A DNA stretch of 64,000 bases from Citrobacter farmeri (lineage in GTDB: Bacteria; Pseudomonadota; Gammaproteobacteria; Enterobacterales; Enterobacteriaceae), in assembly GCF_019048065.1 (NCBI RefSeq), contig NZ_CP077291.1:372001-436000 (forward strand), written 5' to 3'. Below, piece after piece: positions 1 to 9,582 of this stretch. The position numbers and the translations under genes are program-made. The notes under the pieces were generated by a model that saw nothing but the letters and a program-made list of their open reading frames with translations, did no database searches and was not told the DNA's origin. Numbering within the stretch: position 1 is the first letter of the stretch; each line of letters opens with the position of its first letter.

Positions 1-109
1 TATCTGGCTCGTTAATAGATTGTTGGTACTTCGCTTCGTACTGCTCCGGATTAATCAGGCAACGATCCGCAATGTTTGCGGGAATAGCGTGTTTGTGAAT
101 TTGGCTCAT
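1..109 (-). CDS. acs: acetyl-CoA synthetase, N-terminal fragment (cut by window edge)
   Basis: Only the first 36 codons are inside the window. They begin [18 protein letters not shown], which I recognise as the N-terminus of enterobacterial Acs, the AMP-forming enzyme that activates acetate to acetyl-CoA. The ATG (complement of 107-109) has a good ribosome site, AAGGAG, 5 to 10 bases upstream. It is divergent from nrfA, the same arrangement as in E. coli, where the shared intergenic region carries Crp, Fis, IHF and FNR sites. The catalytic domains lie outside the window. Confidence 0.93.
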   Translation of the reverse strand, partial: MSQIHKHAIPANIADRCLINPEQYEAKYQQSINEPD

Positions 110-397
110 GGCTTTTGTTCTCCTTGTAGGATGTTAATAATATGTCTCATAAACGTTAAATGTAGGGGCTTTGGCAGTTTTGTTTAGGTTTTGCGCGACA
201 GATCACGCAATACAGGAATTGTGCAAATTAGCGGCAATACGTTTTTTGAAGGAAACCAACAAAAGTTGCCAAAATCTTTCCGTTACAGAGGGTTATGTTA
301 ATTTTTCCAGAAAGGCGATCGGGGTCGAAAAATGAGAAAGGAGTAGAGCAAAAACGGCTTGACTAACTCTAAAGTGGTATTTTACATGCACTTACAA

Positions 398-446
398 TTG
401 ATTAAAGACAACATTTTATGTGTGGTTTTTTGTTACATCTGGAGAG
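398..446 (+). promoter_or_regulatory. FNR-type promoter of the nrf operon
   Basis: TTGATTAAAGACAA at 398-411 matches 8 of 10 fixed positions of the FNR consensus TTGAT-N4-ATCAA. Its centre (404.5) would be at -41.5 for a start near 446, with a poor -10 (TACATC, 434-439). This is the class II FNR layout known for E. coli nrfA, which is also controlled by NarL/NarP. The rest of the 430-base acs-nrfA gap (110-397) is AT-rich and probably holds the acs promoter; I could not assign other sites there. Confidence 0.6.
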
Positions 447-538
447 GGCAATGTCATGGCGGTGTGTGTGGTTATCGTCATGGATAGAATAAAAAGAACC
501 GTCATTGAACATAATGGCGCAATCTGGATGAGACCTCT

Positions 539-1975
539 ATGGCAAGGATTACACTACGCGCACGCCGTTTCTTCAGCCTGGTCGTACCGCTGTTTTTCAT
601 TTCTGCGGTTTATGCTGAGCAAACGCCCGAACCCGCAAAGACTGTTACCGTTGAAGCGAAGAATGAAGTCTTCGCTCCTCAGCATCCCGATCAATACCTT
701 TCATGGAAAGCCACCTCAGAACAATCAAAACGTGAAGACGCATTAGCGGAAGATCCCCGTCTGGTGATCCTGTGGGCGGGATATCCGTTCTCCCGTGATT
801 ACAACAAACCGCGTGGGCACGCCTATGCGGTGACCGATGTACGCGAAACGTTACGTACCGGTGCACCAAAGACCGCTGAAGACGGCCCATTACCGATGGC
901 CTGCTGGAGCTGCAAAAGCCCGGACGTGGCGCGTCTTATCCAGAAAGACGGTGAAGACGGCTACTTCCACGGCATGTGGGCGCGTGGCGGTCCGGAAGTC
1001 GTTAACAACCTGGGCTGCGGCGATTGCCACAACACGGCGTCACCTGACTTCGCGAAAGGTAAACCTGAGCTGACGTTGTCTCGTCCGTACGCTGAACGCG
1101 CAATGGAGACCATCGGCAAGCCGTTCGATAAAGCCGGTCGTTTCGACCAACAGTCGATGGTTTGCGCGCAGTGCCATGTGGAATACCACTTTGACGGCAA
1201 AAACAAAGCCGTTAAGTTCCCGTGGGACGACGGCATGAAGGTGGAGGACATGGAGAAATATTATGACGCCATTACCTTCGCAGACTGGACCAACTCGCTG
1301 TCAAAAACGCCGATGCTAAAAGCGCAGCATCCGGAATATGAAACCTGGAGCGTCGGCATTCACGGCAAAAACAATGTGACCTGCATCGACTGTCACATGC
1401 CGAAAGTGCAGAACGCCGATGGCAAACTCTATACCGATCATAAGATTGGCAACCCGTTCGACAACTTCCCACAGACCTGTGCGAACTGCCATACCCAGGA
1501 CAAAGCTGCCCTGCAAAATGTCGTTGCTGAGCGTAAGAAGGCGATCAATGGGCTGAAAATCAAGGTTGAAGATCAGCTGGTACATGCTCACTTTGAAGCG
1601 AAAGCGGCCTGGGATGCGGGCGCAACGGAAGCGGAAATGAAGCCGATTCTGAGCGATATCCGTCACGCGCAGTGGCGCTGGGATCTGGCCATTGCTTCCC
1701 ACGGTATCCACATGCACGCTCCGGAAGAAGGCCTGCGGATGTTAGGCATCGCGATGGACAAAGCCGCCGATGCCCGGACGAAACTGGCGCGTCTGCTGGC
1801 AACCAAAGGCATCACCCATGAAATAGCGATACCGGATATCTCCACCAAAGAGAAAGCCCAGGCGGCCATTGGTCTGAACATGCAGCAGATTAACGCCGAT
1901 AAGCAGGACTTTATCAAAACGGTGATTCCGCAGTGGGAAGAACAGGCGCGTAAAAACGGTTTGTTAAGCCAATAA
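539..1975 (+). CDS. nrfA: cytochrome c552 nitrite reductase, pentahaem catalytic subunit
   Basis: NrfA reduces nitrite to ammonium with six electrons in the periplasm during anaerobic growth. The 478-residue length equals the E. coli enzyme. A signal peptide ends near residue 26 (ISAVYA). The catalytic haem motif is the family's unusual CWSCK (C122, C125, distal Lys126), followed by four ordinary CXXCH sites at residues 160-164, 209-213, 282-286 and 314-318. The start is chosen because it leaves a canonical signal peptide; the ribosome site is weak. It is first in nrfABCDEFG. NrfEFG are the lyase components needed to put haem on the CWSCK site. Confidence 0.98.
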   Translation: MARITLRARRFFSLVVPLFFISAVYAEQTPEPAKTVTVEAKNEVFAPQHPDQYLSWKATSEQSKREDALAEDPRLVILWAGYPFSRDYNKPRGHAYAVTDVRETLRTGAPKTAEDGPLPMACWSCKSPDVARLIQKDGEDGYFHGMWARGGPEVVNNLGCGDCHNTASPDFAKGKPELTLSRPYAERAMETIGKPFDKAGRFDQQSMVCAQCHVEYHFDGKNKAVKFPWDDGMKVEDMEKYYDAITFADWTNSLSKTPMLKAQHPEYETWSVGIHGKNNVTCIDCHMPKVQNADGKLYTDHKIGNPFDNFPQTCANCHTQDKAALQNVVAERKKAINGLKIKVEDQLVHAHFEAKAAWDAGATEAEMKPILSDIRHAQWRWDLAIASHGIHMHAPEEGLRMLGIAMDKAADARTKLARLLATKGITHEIAIPDISTKEKAQAAIGLNMQQINADKQDFIKTVIPQWEEQARKNGLLSQ

Positions 1976-1983
1976 CCTCAATT

Positions 1984-2059
1984 TGCCGGATGACAGCGCC
2001 AGCGCTTTATCCGGCCTACGGAAGTCTTGTAGGCCTGATAAGCGTAGCGCCATCAGGCA
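1984..2059. repeat. paired REP elements (BIME) between nrfA and nrfB
   Basis: Two inverted REP units: one runs from TGCCGGATGA to TATCCGGCCTACG, the other from TGTAGGCCTGATAAGCG to CCATCAGGCA. Each folds into an imperfect hairpin. Such elements are typically transcribed and can stabilise upstream mRNA, here favouring nrfA over nrfB. Confidence 0.9.
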
Positions 2060-2077
2060 TTATGCAACGGAGTGAAT

Positions 2078-2641
2078 ATGAGCGTATTCCGTTCGTTATT
2101 AACTGCTGGGGTGCTGGCGTCAGGTCTGTTATGGAGCCTGAGTGGGATAACCGCCACGCCAACGCCACAGGAATCTGAACGCTGGACGGTCACCCAACAG
2201 CGTAGCCCGGATGCCGCGTGTCTGGACTGTCACAAGCCGGATACTGAAGGGATGCATGGTAAGCATGCGTCCGCGACCAATCCGAACAATAAACTGCCGG
2301 TGACGTGTACCAACTGTCATGGCAAGCCATCGCCTCAGCACCGTGAAGGGGCGAAGGATGTGATGCGCTTTAACGAGCCGATGTATAACGTGGAGCAGCA
2401 GAACAGCGTTTGTCTGTCCTGTCACCTGCCTGAGCAGTTGCAGAAAGCGTTCTGGCCGCACGATGTCCACGTGACTAAAGTGGCCTGCGCCAGTTGTCAC
2501 TCACTGCATCCGAAGCAAGACACGATGCAGACGTTAAGCGATAAAGGACGGATTAAGATTTGCGTCGATTGCCATAGCGATCAGCGCAACAATCCGAACT
2601 TTAACCCGGCGTCTGTTCCTTTGCTTAAGGAGCATCCATGA
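2078..2641 (+). CDS. nrfB: pentahaem c-type cytochrome, electron donor to NrfA
   Basis: A 187-residue periplasmic cytochrome with five CXXCH motifs (CLDCH, CTNCH, CLSCH, CASCH, CVDCH), the first at residues 48-52. The N-terminus [19 protein letters not shown] is a signal peptide ending near ITA at residue 26. I use the ATG at 2078, which has CGGAGTG upstream; a GTG two codons earlier (2072) is in frame but would overlap the ribosome site. In E. coli NrfB shuttles electrons from the NrfCD quinol oxidase to NrfA. Its stop overlaps nrfC by 4 bases (ATGA), which suggests translational coupling. Confidence 0.96.
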   Translation: MSVFRSLLTAGVLASGLLWSLSGITATPTPQESERWTVTQQRSPDAACLDCHKPDTEGMHGKHASATNPNNKLPVTCTNCHGKPSPQHREGAKDVMRFNEPMYNVEQQNSVCLSCHLPEQLQKAFWPHDVHVTKVACASCHSLHPKQDTMQTLSDKGRIKICVDCHSDQRNNPNFNPASVPLLKEHP

Positions 2642-3309
2642 GTTGCTCTCGTCGCCAGTTCATCACCGGCGTCGGCGCGCTGGTGGCCGTCAGCGGTACT
2701 GCAGGACGCGTGGTGGCGAAAACGTTGAATATCAACGGGGTGCGATACGGCATGGTGCATGATGAATCACTATGCATCGGCTGTACCGCCTGTATGGATG
2801 CCTGCCGGGAGGTGAACAACGTGCCGGAAGGGGTGTCGCGACTCACCATCATTCGCAGCGAACCGCTGGGCACGTTTCCGGATGTGAAGTACCGCTTCTT
2901 CCGCCATTCGTGCCAGCACTGCGATCATGCGCCGTGCGTTGACGTCTGCCCGACCGGGGCATCGTATCGCGATGCCGCGAATGGCATTGTGGACGTAAAC
3001 CCGGATCTCTGCGTTGGCTGTCAGTACTGCATCGCCGCATGTCCGTATCGTGTGCGCTTTATCCATCCGGTCACGAAAACGGCGGATAAATGCGATTTCT
3101 GCCGCAAAACCAACCTGAAAGCGGGCAAACTGCCGGCCTGCGTCGAGTCCTGCCCGACGAAGGCGCTGACGTTTGGCAATCTGGACGATCCTGACAGCGA
3201 TATTTCCCGGCTGCTGCGGCAGAAAACCACCTATCGCTACAAGCTGGCGTTGGGTACCAAACCGAAGGTCTACCGCATTCCCTTTAAATATGGGGAGGTG
3301 AGCCAATGA
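2638..3309 (+). CDS. nrfC: 4Fe-4S ferredoxin-type subunit of the nitrite reductase electron chain
   Basis: A 223-residue protein with a Tat-type leader (SRRQF at residues 4-8, then a hydrophobic stretch) and four cysteine clusters of the DmsB/PsrB type: [37 protein letters not shown] and a final CDFC...C...CP set. It is expected on the periplasmic face, taking electrons from the membrane quinol oxidase NrfD and passing them to NrfB. It overlaps nrfB at its start and nrfD at its end, each by 4 bases. Confidence 0.97.
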   Translation: MSCSRRQFITGVGALVAVSGTAGRVVAKTLNINGVRYGMVHDESLCIGCTACMDACREVNNVPEGVSRLTIIRSEPLGTFPDVKYRFFRHSCQHCDHAPCVDVCPTGASYRDAANGIVDVNPDLCVGCQYCIAACPYRVRFIHPVTKTADKCDFCRKTNLKAGKLPACVESCPTKALTFGNLDDPDSDISRLLRQKTTYRYKLALGTKPKVYRIPFKYGEVSQ

Positions 3310-4262
3310 CAAACGCATCTGCTTTCCACTTTGAATCGCTGGTGTGGGACTGGCCCATCGCCATCTATCTGTTTCTGATCGGTATCTCTGCCGGACTGGT
3401 GACGCTGTCGATCCTGTTGCGCCGTTACCATCCTGAAGCGGGCGGAGCGGACAGTACCCTGCTGCGCACCACGCTGGTGGTGGGGCCGGGGGCGATTATT
3501 CTCGGTCTGCTGATTTTGATCTTCCACCTGACACGTCCCTGGACTTTCTGGAAGCTGATGTTCCACTACAGCTTTACGTCGGTAATGTCGATGGGGGTGT
3601 TGCTGTTCCAGTTGTACATGGTTGTGCTGATTGTGTGGCTGGCCATCATCTTTCAAAAAGAGGTCATTGCGCTGCAACAGCGTTGGTTCCCCCGTCTGGG
3701 ACTGGTACAGAAGGGGCTGACGCTGTTAACGCCATTCAACCGTGGACTCGAAACGTTGATGCTGGTGCTGGCAGTACTGCTGGGCGCCTACACCGGTTTC
3801 CTGCTTTCGGTGCTGAAATCCTATCCGTTCCTGAATAACCCGATCCTGCCGGTGCTGTTTCTGTTCTCCGGGATCTCTTCGGGTGCGGCGGTGGCGCTGA
3901 TCGCAATGGCATTACGTCAGCGTGGTAACCCGCACAGTGCCGAGGCGCACTTTATTCACCGCGTGGAAACCCCGGTAGTGTGGCTGGAGATCTTCCTGCT
4001 GGTCGCCTTCTTTGTGGGGCTGGCTCTGGGAGATGACGGCAAAATGCGCGCGCTGTCGGCGGCGCTGGGCGGAGGCTTCTGGACCTGGTGGTTCTGGATC
4101 GGCGTCGCGGGGCTGGGACTGATCGTTCCGCTGCTACTGAAACCCTGGGCCAGTCGTGGTTCGACGTTTCACGGTGTGCTGGCGGTATGTGGTGCCAGCC
4201 TGACGGGCGTACTGTTGCTGCGCTTTTTCATTCTTTATGCTGGACAGCTCACGGTTGCATAA
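3306..4262 (+). CDS. nrfD: NrfD-type membrane quinol dehydrogenase subunit
   Basis: A 318-residue polytopic membrane protein with about eight hydrophobic segments and the family pattern DWPIAIYLFLIGISAG near the N-terminus. NrfD/PsrC proteins oxidise menaquinol and pass electrons to an NrfC-type iron-sulfur partner. Its start overlaps nrfC (ATGA). After its stop there are only 26 bases before the proposed nrfE start. Confidence 0.96.
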   Translation: MTNASAFHFESLVWDWPIAIYLFLIGISAGLVTLSILLRRYHPEAGGADSTLLRTTLVVGPGAIILGLLILIFHLTRPWTFWKLMFHYSFTSVMSMGVLLFQLYMVVLIVWLAIIFQKEVIALQQRWFPRLGLVQKGLTLLTPFNRGLETLMLVLAVLLGAYTGFLLSVLKSYPFLNNPILPVLFLFSGISSGAAVALIAMALRQRGNPHSAEAHFIHRVETPVVWLEIFLLVAFFVGLALGDDGKMRALSAALGGGFWTWWFWIGVAGLGLIVPLLLKPWASRGSTFHGVLAVCGASLTGVLLLRFFILYAGQLTVA

Positions 4263-4288
4263 GCCTGGCTGTGAGGGAAAGGTGATTT

Positions 4289-6016
4289 CTGGACGTACTC
4301 CTTCCTGAAGCCGGTTTTCTGGCGCTGTTATTAAGTCTCGGGGTCAACGTGTTGACCCCGCTTGCCGTGCTGGCAGGTGAACGCCTGCGCTGGCAGGGCG
4401 TAATGCGTCTGGCCTGCGCGGGTGTCTGGGCGCAATTTGCGTGCCTGCTGCTCGCCTTCTTGATTCTGGTCTTCTGCTTTCTGATCAGCGATTTCTCGGT
4501 ACTCTATGTGGCGCAACATAGCCACAGCCTGTTGTCGTGGGGACTCAAACTGGCGGCGGTTTGGGGCGGTCACGAAGGGTCGCTGTTGTTATGGGTACTC
4601 TTCCTGTCCGGCTGGAGCGCGCTGTTTGCCTGGCGTTATCGCCGCGAATCGGATCCCCTGTTCCCGCTGACGCTCAGTGTACTCTGCACGATCGCTGCTT
4701 TTCTGCTGCTGTTTATCGTGTTCTGGTCCGATCCGTTTGTCCGTATTTTTCCGCCGGCAATAGAAGGGCGCGATCTCAATCCGATGCTGCAACATCTGGG
4801 GCTGATCCTGCATCCGCCGTTGCTCTATCTCGGTTACGGCGGTCTGATGGTTGCTGCCGGCGTGGCGCTGGCCTCGCTGTTGCATGGAGATTTCACGAAG
4901 ATGACGGCCTGGGTGTGCTGGCGTTGGGCGCTGCCAGGCTGGTGTGCGCTGACGCTCGGTATCATTCTCGGTTCCTGGTGGGCGTATTGCGAACTGGGGT
5001 GGGGAGGCTGGTGGTTCTGGGACCCGGTGGAAAACGCCTCTTTATTACCCTGGCTTTCCGCCAGCGCGCTGTTGCACAGCCTGTACGTGTCGCGTGAACG
5101 CGGCAGTTTCCGCCACTGGTCGCTCCTGCTGGCGATCGTCACGCTGATCCTCTCTTTGCTGGGCACGCTGATTGTCCGCTCCGGCATTCTTGTCTCTGTC
5201 CACGCCTTTGCGCTGGATAACGTGCGTGCCATGCCGCTGTTTGCCCTCTTTGCCATTCTGAGTCTGGTCTCGCTCGGCCTGTACGGCTGGCGGGCGCGAG
5301 CCAGCCAACAGACAGTCCCTTCTGGCGGCTGGTCGCGCGAGATGCTGATTCTGGCGGCGCTGTTGCTCTTTTGCGCGGTGCTGCTGATCGTGCTGATTGG
5401 TACGCTTTACCCGATGATTTATGGCCTGTTGGGTTGGGGACGACTCTCCGTGGGCGCACCTTATTTCAACCGGGCAACCTTACCATTTGGCCTGTTGATG
5501 CTGGTAGTGGTGGTTATCACCATGATCCGAAGCCGGAAGGGGTCTGTACGCCGCCAGCTTCCGGCGCTGCTGGCACACGCTGGCGTGCTGGTTTTTGCGG
5601 CGGGGATCCTCTTCTCCAGCGGCAGTCGCCAGGAAATAAGCCTCAACCTGAGTCCGGGCCAACAGGTTGAACTGGCGGGTTACACCTTCCGCTTTGAACG
5701 GCTGGAGCTGGCTGCAAAAGGGAACTATACCACCGAAAAGGCGCTTATTACGCTGTGGCAGGGCGACCAACGGAAAGGCAGCCTGACGCCTGAGCGGCGC
5801 TTTTATTCCGCCCGCCGCCAGCAGATGATGGAGCCTGGCATTCGCTGGGATCTGCTTCACGACTGGTATGCGGTGATGGGGGAGAAAACCGGCGAGGAGC
5901 GGTATGCCATGCGTCTGTACGTGCAAAGCGGTGTGCGCTGGATCTGGGGGGGCGGACTGTTGATGATTGCTGGGGCGCTGTTCAGCGGCTGGCAGGGGAG
6001 AAAGCGTAATGCGTAG
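4289..6016 (+). CDS. nrfE: CcmF-like haem lyase subunit for NrfA
   Basis: A large membrane protein of the CcmF/NrfE family, which with NrfF and NrfG attaches haem to the CWSCK site of NrfA. It has the periplasmic haem-handling signature WGGWWFWDPVEN and about a dozen membrane segments. Start problem: the first standard start codon in this frame is GTG 4349 (555 residues), but the open frame upstream encodes LLPEAGFLALLLSLGVNVL, which resembles the conserved CcmF N-terminus (MPEIG-FLL). A TGA at 4283 limits the extension, leaving CTG 4289 as the likely start, with AAAGGTG at 4278-4284 as its ribosome site (575 residues). The 3' end overlaps nrfF by 8 bases. Confidence 0.85.
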   Translation: MDVLLPEAGFLALLLSLGVNVLTPLAVLAGERLRWQGVMRLACAGVWAQFACLLLAFLILVFCFLISDFSVLYVAQHSHSLLSWGLKLAAVWGGHEGSLLLWVLFLSGWSALFAWRYRRESDPLFPLTLSVLCTIAAFLLLFIVFWSDPFVRIFPPAIEGRDLNPMLQHLGLILHPPLLYLGYGGLMVAAGVALASLLHGDFTKMTAWVCWRWALPGWCALTLGIILGSWWAYCELGWGGWWFWDPVENASLLPWLSASALLHSLYVSRERGSFRHWSLLLAIVTLILSLLGTLIVRSGILVSVHAFALDNVRAMPLFALFAILSLVSLGLYGWRARASQQTVPSGGWSREMLILAALLLFCAVLLIVLIGTLYPMIYGLLGWGRLSVGAPYFNRATLPFGLLMLVVVVITMIRSRKGSVRRQLPALLAHAGVLVFAAGILFSSGSRQEISLNLSPGQQVELAGYTFRFERLELAAKGNYTTEKALITLWQGDQRKGSLTPERRFYSARRQQMMEPGIRWDLLHDWYAVMGEKTGEERYAMRLYVQSGVRWIWGGGLLMIAGALFSGWQGRKRNA

Positions 6017-6416
6017 TTTTTTCGTCATGATGCTCCTGCTGATGTGTCTCAATCCGACTTATGCCCAGATTGTTGATACCTGGGTCTTTGATAACCCGCA
6101 GCAGCAGGAAAAGGCGCTGTCTATCGCCAGTCAGTTACGCTGTCCGCAGTGTCAGAATCAAAACTTACTGGAATCCAATGCGCCGGTTGCAGTCAGCATG
6201 CGCCATCAGGTCTATACGATGGTGGCAGAAGGGAAAAATGAAGCCGAAATTACCGCCTGGATGACCGAACGGTATGGTGATTTTGTTCGCTATAATCCGC
6301 CGCTCAATGGACAAACCCTGCTGTTGTGGGCGCTTCCGTGCCTGCTGTTGCTGCTGGTGGGCGGGGTGCTCTGGCGGGTCAGTACGCGTCAACGCAAAGA
6401 GGAGGACGAACCATGA
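6009..6416 (+). CDS. nrfF: CcmH/NrfF-type thiol reductant for haem attachment
   Basis: A 135-residue protein with a signal peptide ([19 protein letters not shown]), the redox motif [10 protein letters not shown] of the CcmH family, and a C-terminal membrane anchor. It is thought to keep apo-NrfA cysteines reduced for haem ligation. I choose the ATG at 6009, which overlaps the end of nrfE; an in-frame start 14 codons earlier lies inside nrfE and would spoil the signal peptide. Confidence 0.95.
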   Translation: MRSFFVMMLLLMCLNPTYAQIVDTWVFDNPQQQEKALSIASQLRCPQCQNQNLLESNAPVAVSMRHQVYTMVAEGKNEAEITAWMTERYGDFVRYNPPLNGQTLLLWALPCLLLLLVGGVLWRVSTRQRKEEDEP

Positions 6417-7033
6417 GTTTACCCGAACGTTCCGACGCCCCTTTCCGTCCATTGCCGGTGAAATGGCTGGCGCTGACCGTTGCGCTGATGGTCATCGTTT
6501 GTATCAGCGGCTACCTGCTGTCGCCAAAATGGCAGGCCGTGCGTGACGAACAACGACGGCTGGCCGATCCGCTGCATGAATTTGCTGAAACATCGACGCC
6601 GGAAGCCCAGTTGCTGGCCCTGCAAAACCAGATTCGCACCAACCCGCAGGACAGCGAAAAGTGGGCGCTGCTCGGCGAGTATTATCTGTGGCGTAATGAT
6701 TACGATAATGCGTTGCTTGCTTATCGTCAGGCACTGCGTATCCGTGGGGAGAATGCGGAGATCTATTCGGCGCTGGCGACCGTGCTCTACTACCAGGCCG
6801 GGCAACACATGACGCCGGCGACCCGTGAGATGATTGACAAGGCGCTGGCGCTGGATGCGTCGGAAGTCACCGCATTAATGCTGCTGGCGTCGAATGCATT
6901 TATGCAGGCGGATTACAAACAGGCGATTTTGCAGTGGCAAAAAGTCCTGGATTTGAATTCACCGAGGGTGAATCGTGTACAACTGATCGAGTCGATTAAT
7001 ATGGCGAAGTTGTTACAGAATCGGCAGAAATAA
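6413..7033 (+). CDS. nrfG: TPR protein, NrfG haem lyase component
   Basis: A 206-residue protein: one membrane segment near residues 20-40 ([18 protein letters not shown]), then TPR helices ([23 protein letters not shown] and further repeats). NrfG binds the C-terminus of NrfA and presents the CWSCK site to NrfEF. The start ATG 6413 overlaps the nrfF stop by 4 bases. It is the last gene of the nrf operon; the 333 bases before gltP show only a weak hairpin (CTGTTT/AAACAG near 7058-7072), not a clear terminator. Confidence 0.95.
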   Translation: MSLPERSDAPFRPLPVKWLALTVALMVIVCISGYLLSPKWQAVRDEQRRLADPLHEFAETSTPEAQLLALQNQIRTNPQDSEKWALLGEYYLWRNDYDNALLAYRQALRIRGENAEIYSALATVLYYQAGQHMTPATREMIDKALALDASEVTALMLLASNAFMQADYKQAILQWQKVLDLNSPRVNRVQLIESINMAKLLQNRQK

Positions 7034-7366
7034 TTTAGTGATTTGCGTCATTTGACTGTTTAAAAAACAGGCAAATGAACCTCAGGGCTAAAATAATTCC
7101 TGAAAGTTATAATTCAAAAAAGCAGATTTAAAAATCTTTCCATAACAAATAGTTATGCAACGCAAACCCGATAAATTCGCGTTATTATGCATTATTTCAG
7201 CGAAAAGCCCTGTTCTTAAAGGGTTGCGCAAGATGCCCTGCAAATGGTACTGATTATGCGCGTTAAAAAACTCTACAAACCAACGCAACACAATTCATAC
7301 CCTTTCAGTATGTAACCATTCCTGTTTTTTTACCGGAATGGCGCTCCATTGAGGAAGTCCGTCGTT
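7034..7366. other. nrfG-gltP intergenic region
   Basis: 333 AT-rich bases that must hold the end of nrf transcription and the gltP promoter. A 67-codon frame on the minus strand (7088-7291) has no homology I recognise and no clear ribosome site. I see no confident operator. Confidence 0.5.
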
Positions 7367-8677
7367 ATGAAAAGTTTTAAACTCAGCCTGGCCTGGCAGA
7401 TCCTGATTGCCATGGTGCTGGGCATCTTACTCGGCAGTTATCTGCATTATCACAGCGACAGTCGCGAATGGCTGATTGCAAACCTGCTCTCTCCGGCAGG
7501 GGATATCTTTATCCATCTGATTAAAATGATCGTTGTGCCGATTGTGATCTCTACGCTGATTGTCGGGATTGCCGGTGTCGGTGATGCGAAACAACTGGGA
7601 CGTATTGGCGCGAAAACGATTCTCTATTTCGAAGTGATCACGACCATCGCCATTATCCTCGGGATTACGCTGGCGAATGTGTTTCAGCCGGGATCCGGCA
7701 TTGACATGTCGCAACTGGCGACCGTGGACATTTCGAAATACCAGAACACGACGGCAGAAGTGCAGAGCCACGCGCATGGCCTGATGGGCACCATTTTGTC
7801 GTTGGTCCCGACGAACATTGTTGCTTCCATGGCGAGAGGCGACATGCTGCCTATTATCTTCTTCTCGGTGCTGTTTGGTCTGGGACTTTCCTCACTGCCG
7901 GCAACGCATCGTGAGCCGCTGGTGACCGTGTTCCGTTCTATTTCCGAAACCATGTTTAAAGTGACGCACATGGTGATGCGTTATGCGCCGATCGGGGTAT
8001 TCGCGCTGATTGCCGTGACCGTGGCGAACTTCGGTTTTGCCTCACTGTGGCCGCTGGCGAAGCTGGTACTGTTGGTTCATTTCGCGATCCTGTTCTTCGC
8101 GCTGGTGGTGCTGGGTATCGTTGCGCGCATTTGTGGGCTGAGCATCTGGATCCTGATCCGTATTCTGAAAGACGAGTTGATTCTGGCGTACTCTACCGCC
8201 AGCTCCGAAAGCGTTCTGCCGCGGATTATCGAGAAGATGGAAGCCTATGGCGCGCCAGCCTCGATCACCAGTTTCGTGGTGCCGACCGGTTACTCGTTTA
8301 ACCTCGACGGCTCGACCCTGTACCAGAGTATTGCCGCGATCTTCATCGCACAGTTGTACGGTATCGACCTGTCGCTGTGGCAGGAAATCGTGCTGGTGTT
8401 GACGCTGATGGTGACATCGAAAGGGATTGCTGGCGTGCCGGGCGTCTCCTTCGTGGTACTACTGGCAACGCTTGGTAGTGTGGGGATCCCACTGGAAGGC
8501 CTGGCCTTTATCGCGGGTGTGGACCGTATTCTCGACATGGCGCGTACTGCGCTGAACGTGGTGGGGAATGCGCTGGCGGTACTGGTTATCGCCAAATGGG
8601 AACACAAGTTTGACCGTAAAAAAGCGCTGGCGTATGAGCGCGAAGTGCTGGGCTCATTCGATAAAACCGCCCAGTAA
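7367..8677 (+). CDS. gltP: proton/glutamate-aspartate symporter
   Basis: A 436-residue DAACS-family carrier nearly identical to E. coli GltP. It imports glutamate and aspartate with protons across the inner membrane. The family's serine-rich reentrant loop (AYSTASSESVLP) and the motif SFVVPTGYSFNLDGSTLY are intact. I choose ATG 7367, preceded by GAGGAAG; an earlier in-frame codon at 7349 gives six extra residues that are not in the family. Confidence 0.97.
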   Translation: MKSFKLSLAWQILIAMVLGILLGSYLHYHSDSREWLIANLLSPAGDIFIHLIKMIVVPIVISTLIVGIAGVGDAKQLGRIGAKTILYFEVITTIAIILGITLANVFQPGSGIDMSQLATVDISKYQNTTAEVQSHAHGLMGTILSLVPTNIVASMARGDMLPIIFFSVLFGLGLSSLPATHREPLVTVFRSISETMFKVTHMVMRYAPIGVFALIAVTVANFGFASLWPLAKLVLLVHFAILFFALVVLGIVARICGLSIWILIRILKDELILAYSTASSESVLPRIIEKMEAYGAPASITSFVVPTGYSFNLDGSTLYQSIAAIFIAQLYGIDLSLWQEIVLVLTLMVTSKGIAGVPGVSFVVLLATLGSVGIPLEGLAFIAGVDRILDMARTALNVVGNALAVLVIAKWEHKFDRKKALAYEREVLGSFDKTAQ

Positions 8678-8690
8678 CGGTTAGCAGATT

Positions 8691-8767
8691 GCCTGATGAC
8701 GACGCTCACGCGTCTTATCAGGCCTACACATCCTTTGTAGGCCTGATAAGCGAAGTGCCATCAGGCA
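8691..8767. repeat. paired REP elements downstream of gltP
   Basis: Two inverted REP units (GCCTGATGACGACGC...TTATCAGGCCTAC and TGTAGGCCTGATAAGCG...CCATCAGGC) between the convergent gltP and yjcO. They probably protect or limit the ends of both transcripts. Confidence 0.9.
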
Positions 8768-8789
8768 ATCCTCCATCCGGCAATTCGAT

Positions 8790-9479
8790 TCATCCGTTCG
8801 TCAACTTCTCAAACTCCTCGCAGCCGGTATCGAACCCCTCGCTACAGCTCAGATTTAACCAGTGCAGCGCCTTCTGTTTATTCTTCTCAATAAAGCCCTG
8901 TTCACCGTTCAGAAACATCATTCCCGCCCAGTATTCGGAATAGCCGGTACGGGAGATGGCAGAGCTGCGTTTGAAGTACCAGGTTGCTTTATCATCGTCT
9001 GCCTGAATCCCTACGCCGTTAGCATAAATCAGACCGAGCAACATCTGCGCATCTACGGCAACATCGCTCTCCAGATTTTCAGAAGCGTTTTGCAGCAGGG
9101 AAATGGCTTTGGGGTAATCGGGTCTACCGGCCTGAGTATTGACCAGAATGCGCGCCAGCGTAATTTCGCCCGCTTTACTGCCCGCCTGGGCGGCCTTTTC
9201 GGCCAGCATTTTCGCTTCCGGGTAATCCAGACTGACCGGGTTAGTGATCTTAATTTGCGCCAGCAGCGCACAGGCATCCGCATCGCCATTGTCAGCGGAT
9301 TTCTGCGCCCAGTATTCAGCTTTGCTCAAATCGCCGAAGCTAAACCAGCTGTCAGCAAGGTAATATTGCGCGCGTTTGTCACCTGCCTCTGCGGCCTGCA
9401 AATACTGGCTTCCTGGCTCAGGATCGGCAGCACGGGCAAAGAATGTCATCAATAACATCAATGCAAGAAGTGGTTTCAT
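8790..9479 (-). CDS. yjcO: secreted Sel1-repeat protein
   Basis: A 229-residue protein with a short signal peptide (MKPLLALMLLMTFFARA) and Sel1-like helical repeats, for example AEAGDKRAQYYLADSWF, YWAQKSADNGDADACALLA and AEKAAQAGSKAGEITLA. Length and N-terminus resemble E. coli YjcO, which has the same position next to fdhF. Sel1 repeats bind other proteins; the partner is unknown. It shares the strand of fdhF but follows the fdhF terminator. Confidence 0.9.
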   Translation of the reverse strand: MKPLLALMLLMTFFARAADPEPGSQYLQAAEAGDKRAQYYLADSWFSFGDLSKAEYWAQKSADNGDADACALLAQIKITNPVSLDYPEAKMLAEKAAQAGSKAGEITLARILVNTQAGRPDYPKAISLLQNASENLESDVAVDAQMLLGLIYANGVGIQADDDKATWYFKRSSAISRTGYSEYWAGMMFLNGEQGFIEKNKQKALHWLNLSCSEGFDTGCEEFEKLTNG

Positions 9480-9532
9480 TATTAAGTTTTAATTAGGGTA
9501 CGGAATCGACAGTATAAAGAGATCGTATGGAT

Positions 9533-9562
9533 AAAAAAACAGCCTCCAGGGTGGAGGCTGTT
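9533..9562 (-). terminator. intrinsic terminator of fdhF
   Basis: CAGCCTCC (9540-9547) pairs with GGAGGCTG (9553-9560) around the 5-base loop AGGGT, extended by two A-T pairs. In the minus-strand transcript the stem is followed by a run of U's (A-tract 9534-9539). It lies 20 bases beyond the fdhF stop. Confidence 0.85.
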
Positions 9563-9582
9563 GAGATGCATCAACGTTGTGG

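Noticed and set aside
1984..2059. Repeat units as CRISPR or mobile element ends
   Set aside because: All such repeats in the window are REP/BIME palindromes with the usual GCCGGATG/CATCCGGC or GCCTGATG/CATCAGGC arms, not spaced direct repeats.
7088..7291. 67-codon minus-strand frame upstream of gltP
   Set aside because: No homology recognised, no clear ribosome site, AT-rich chance frame in a promoter region.
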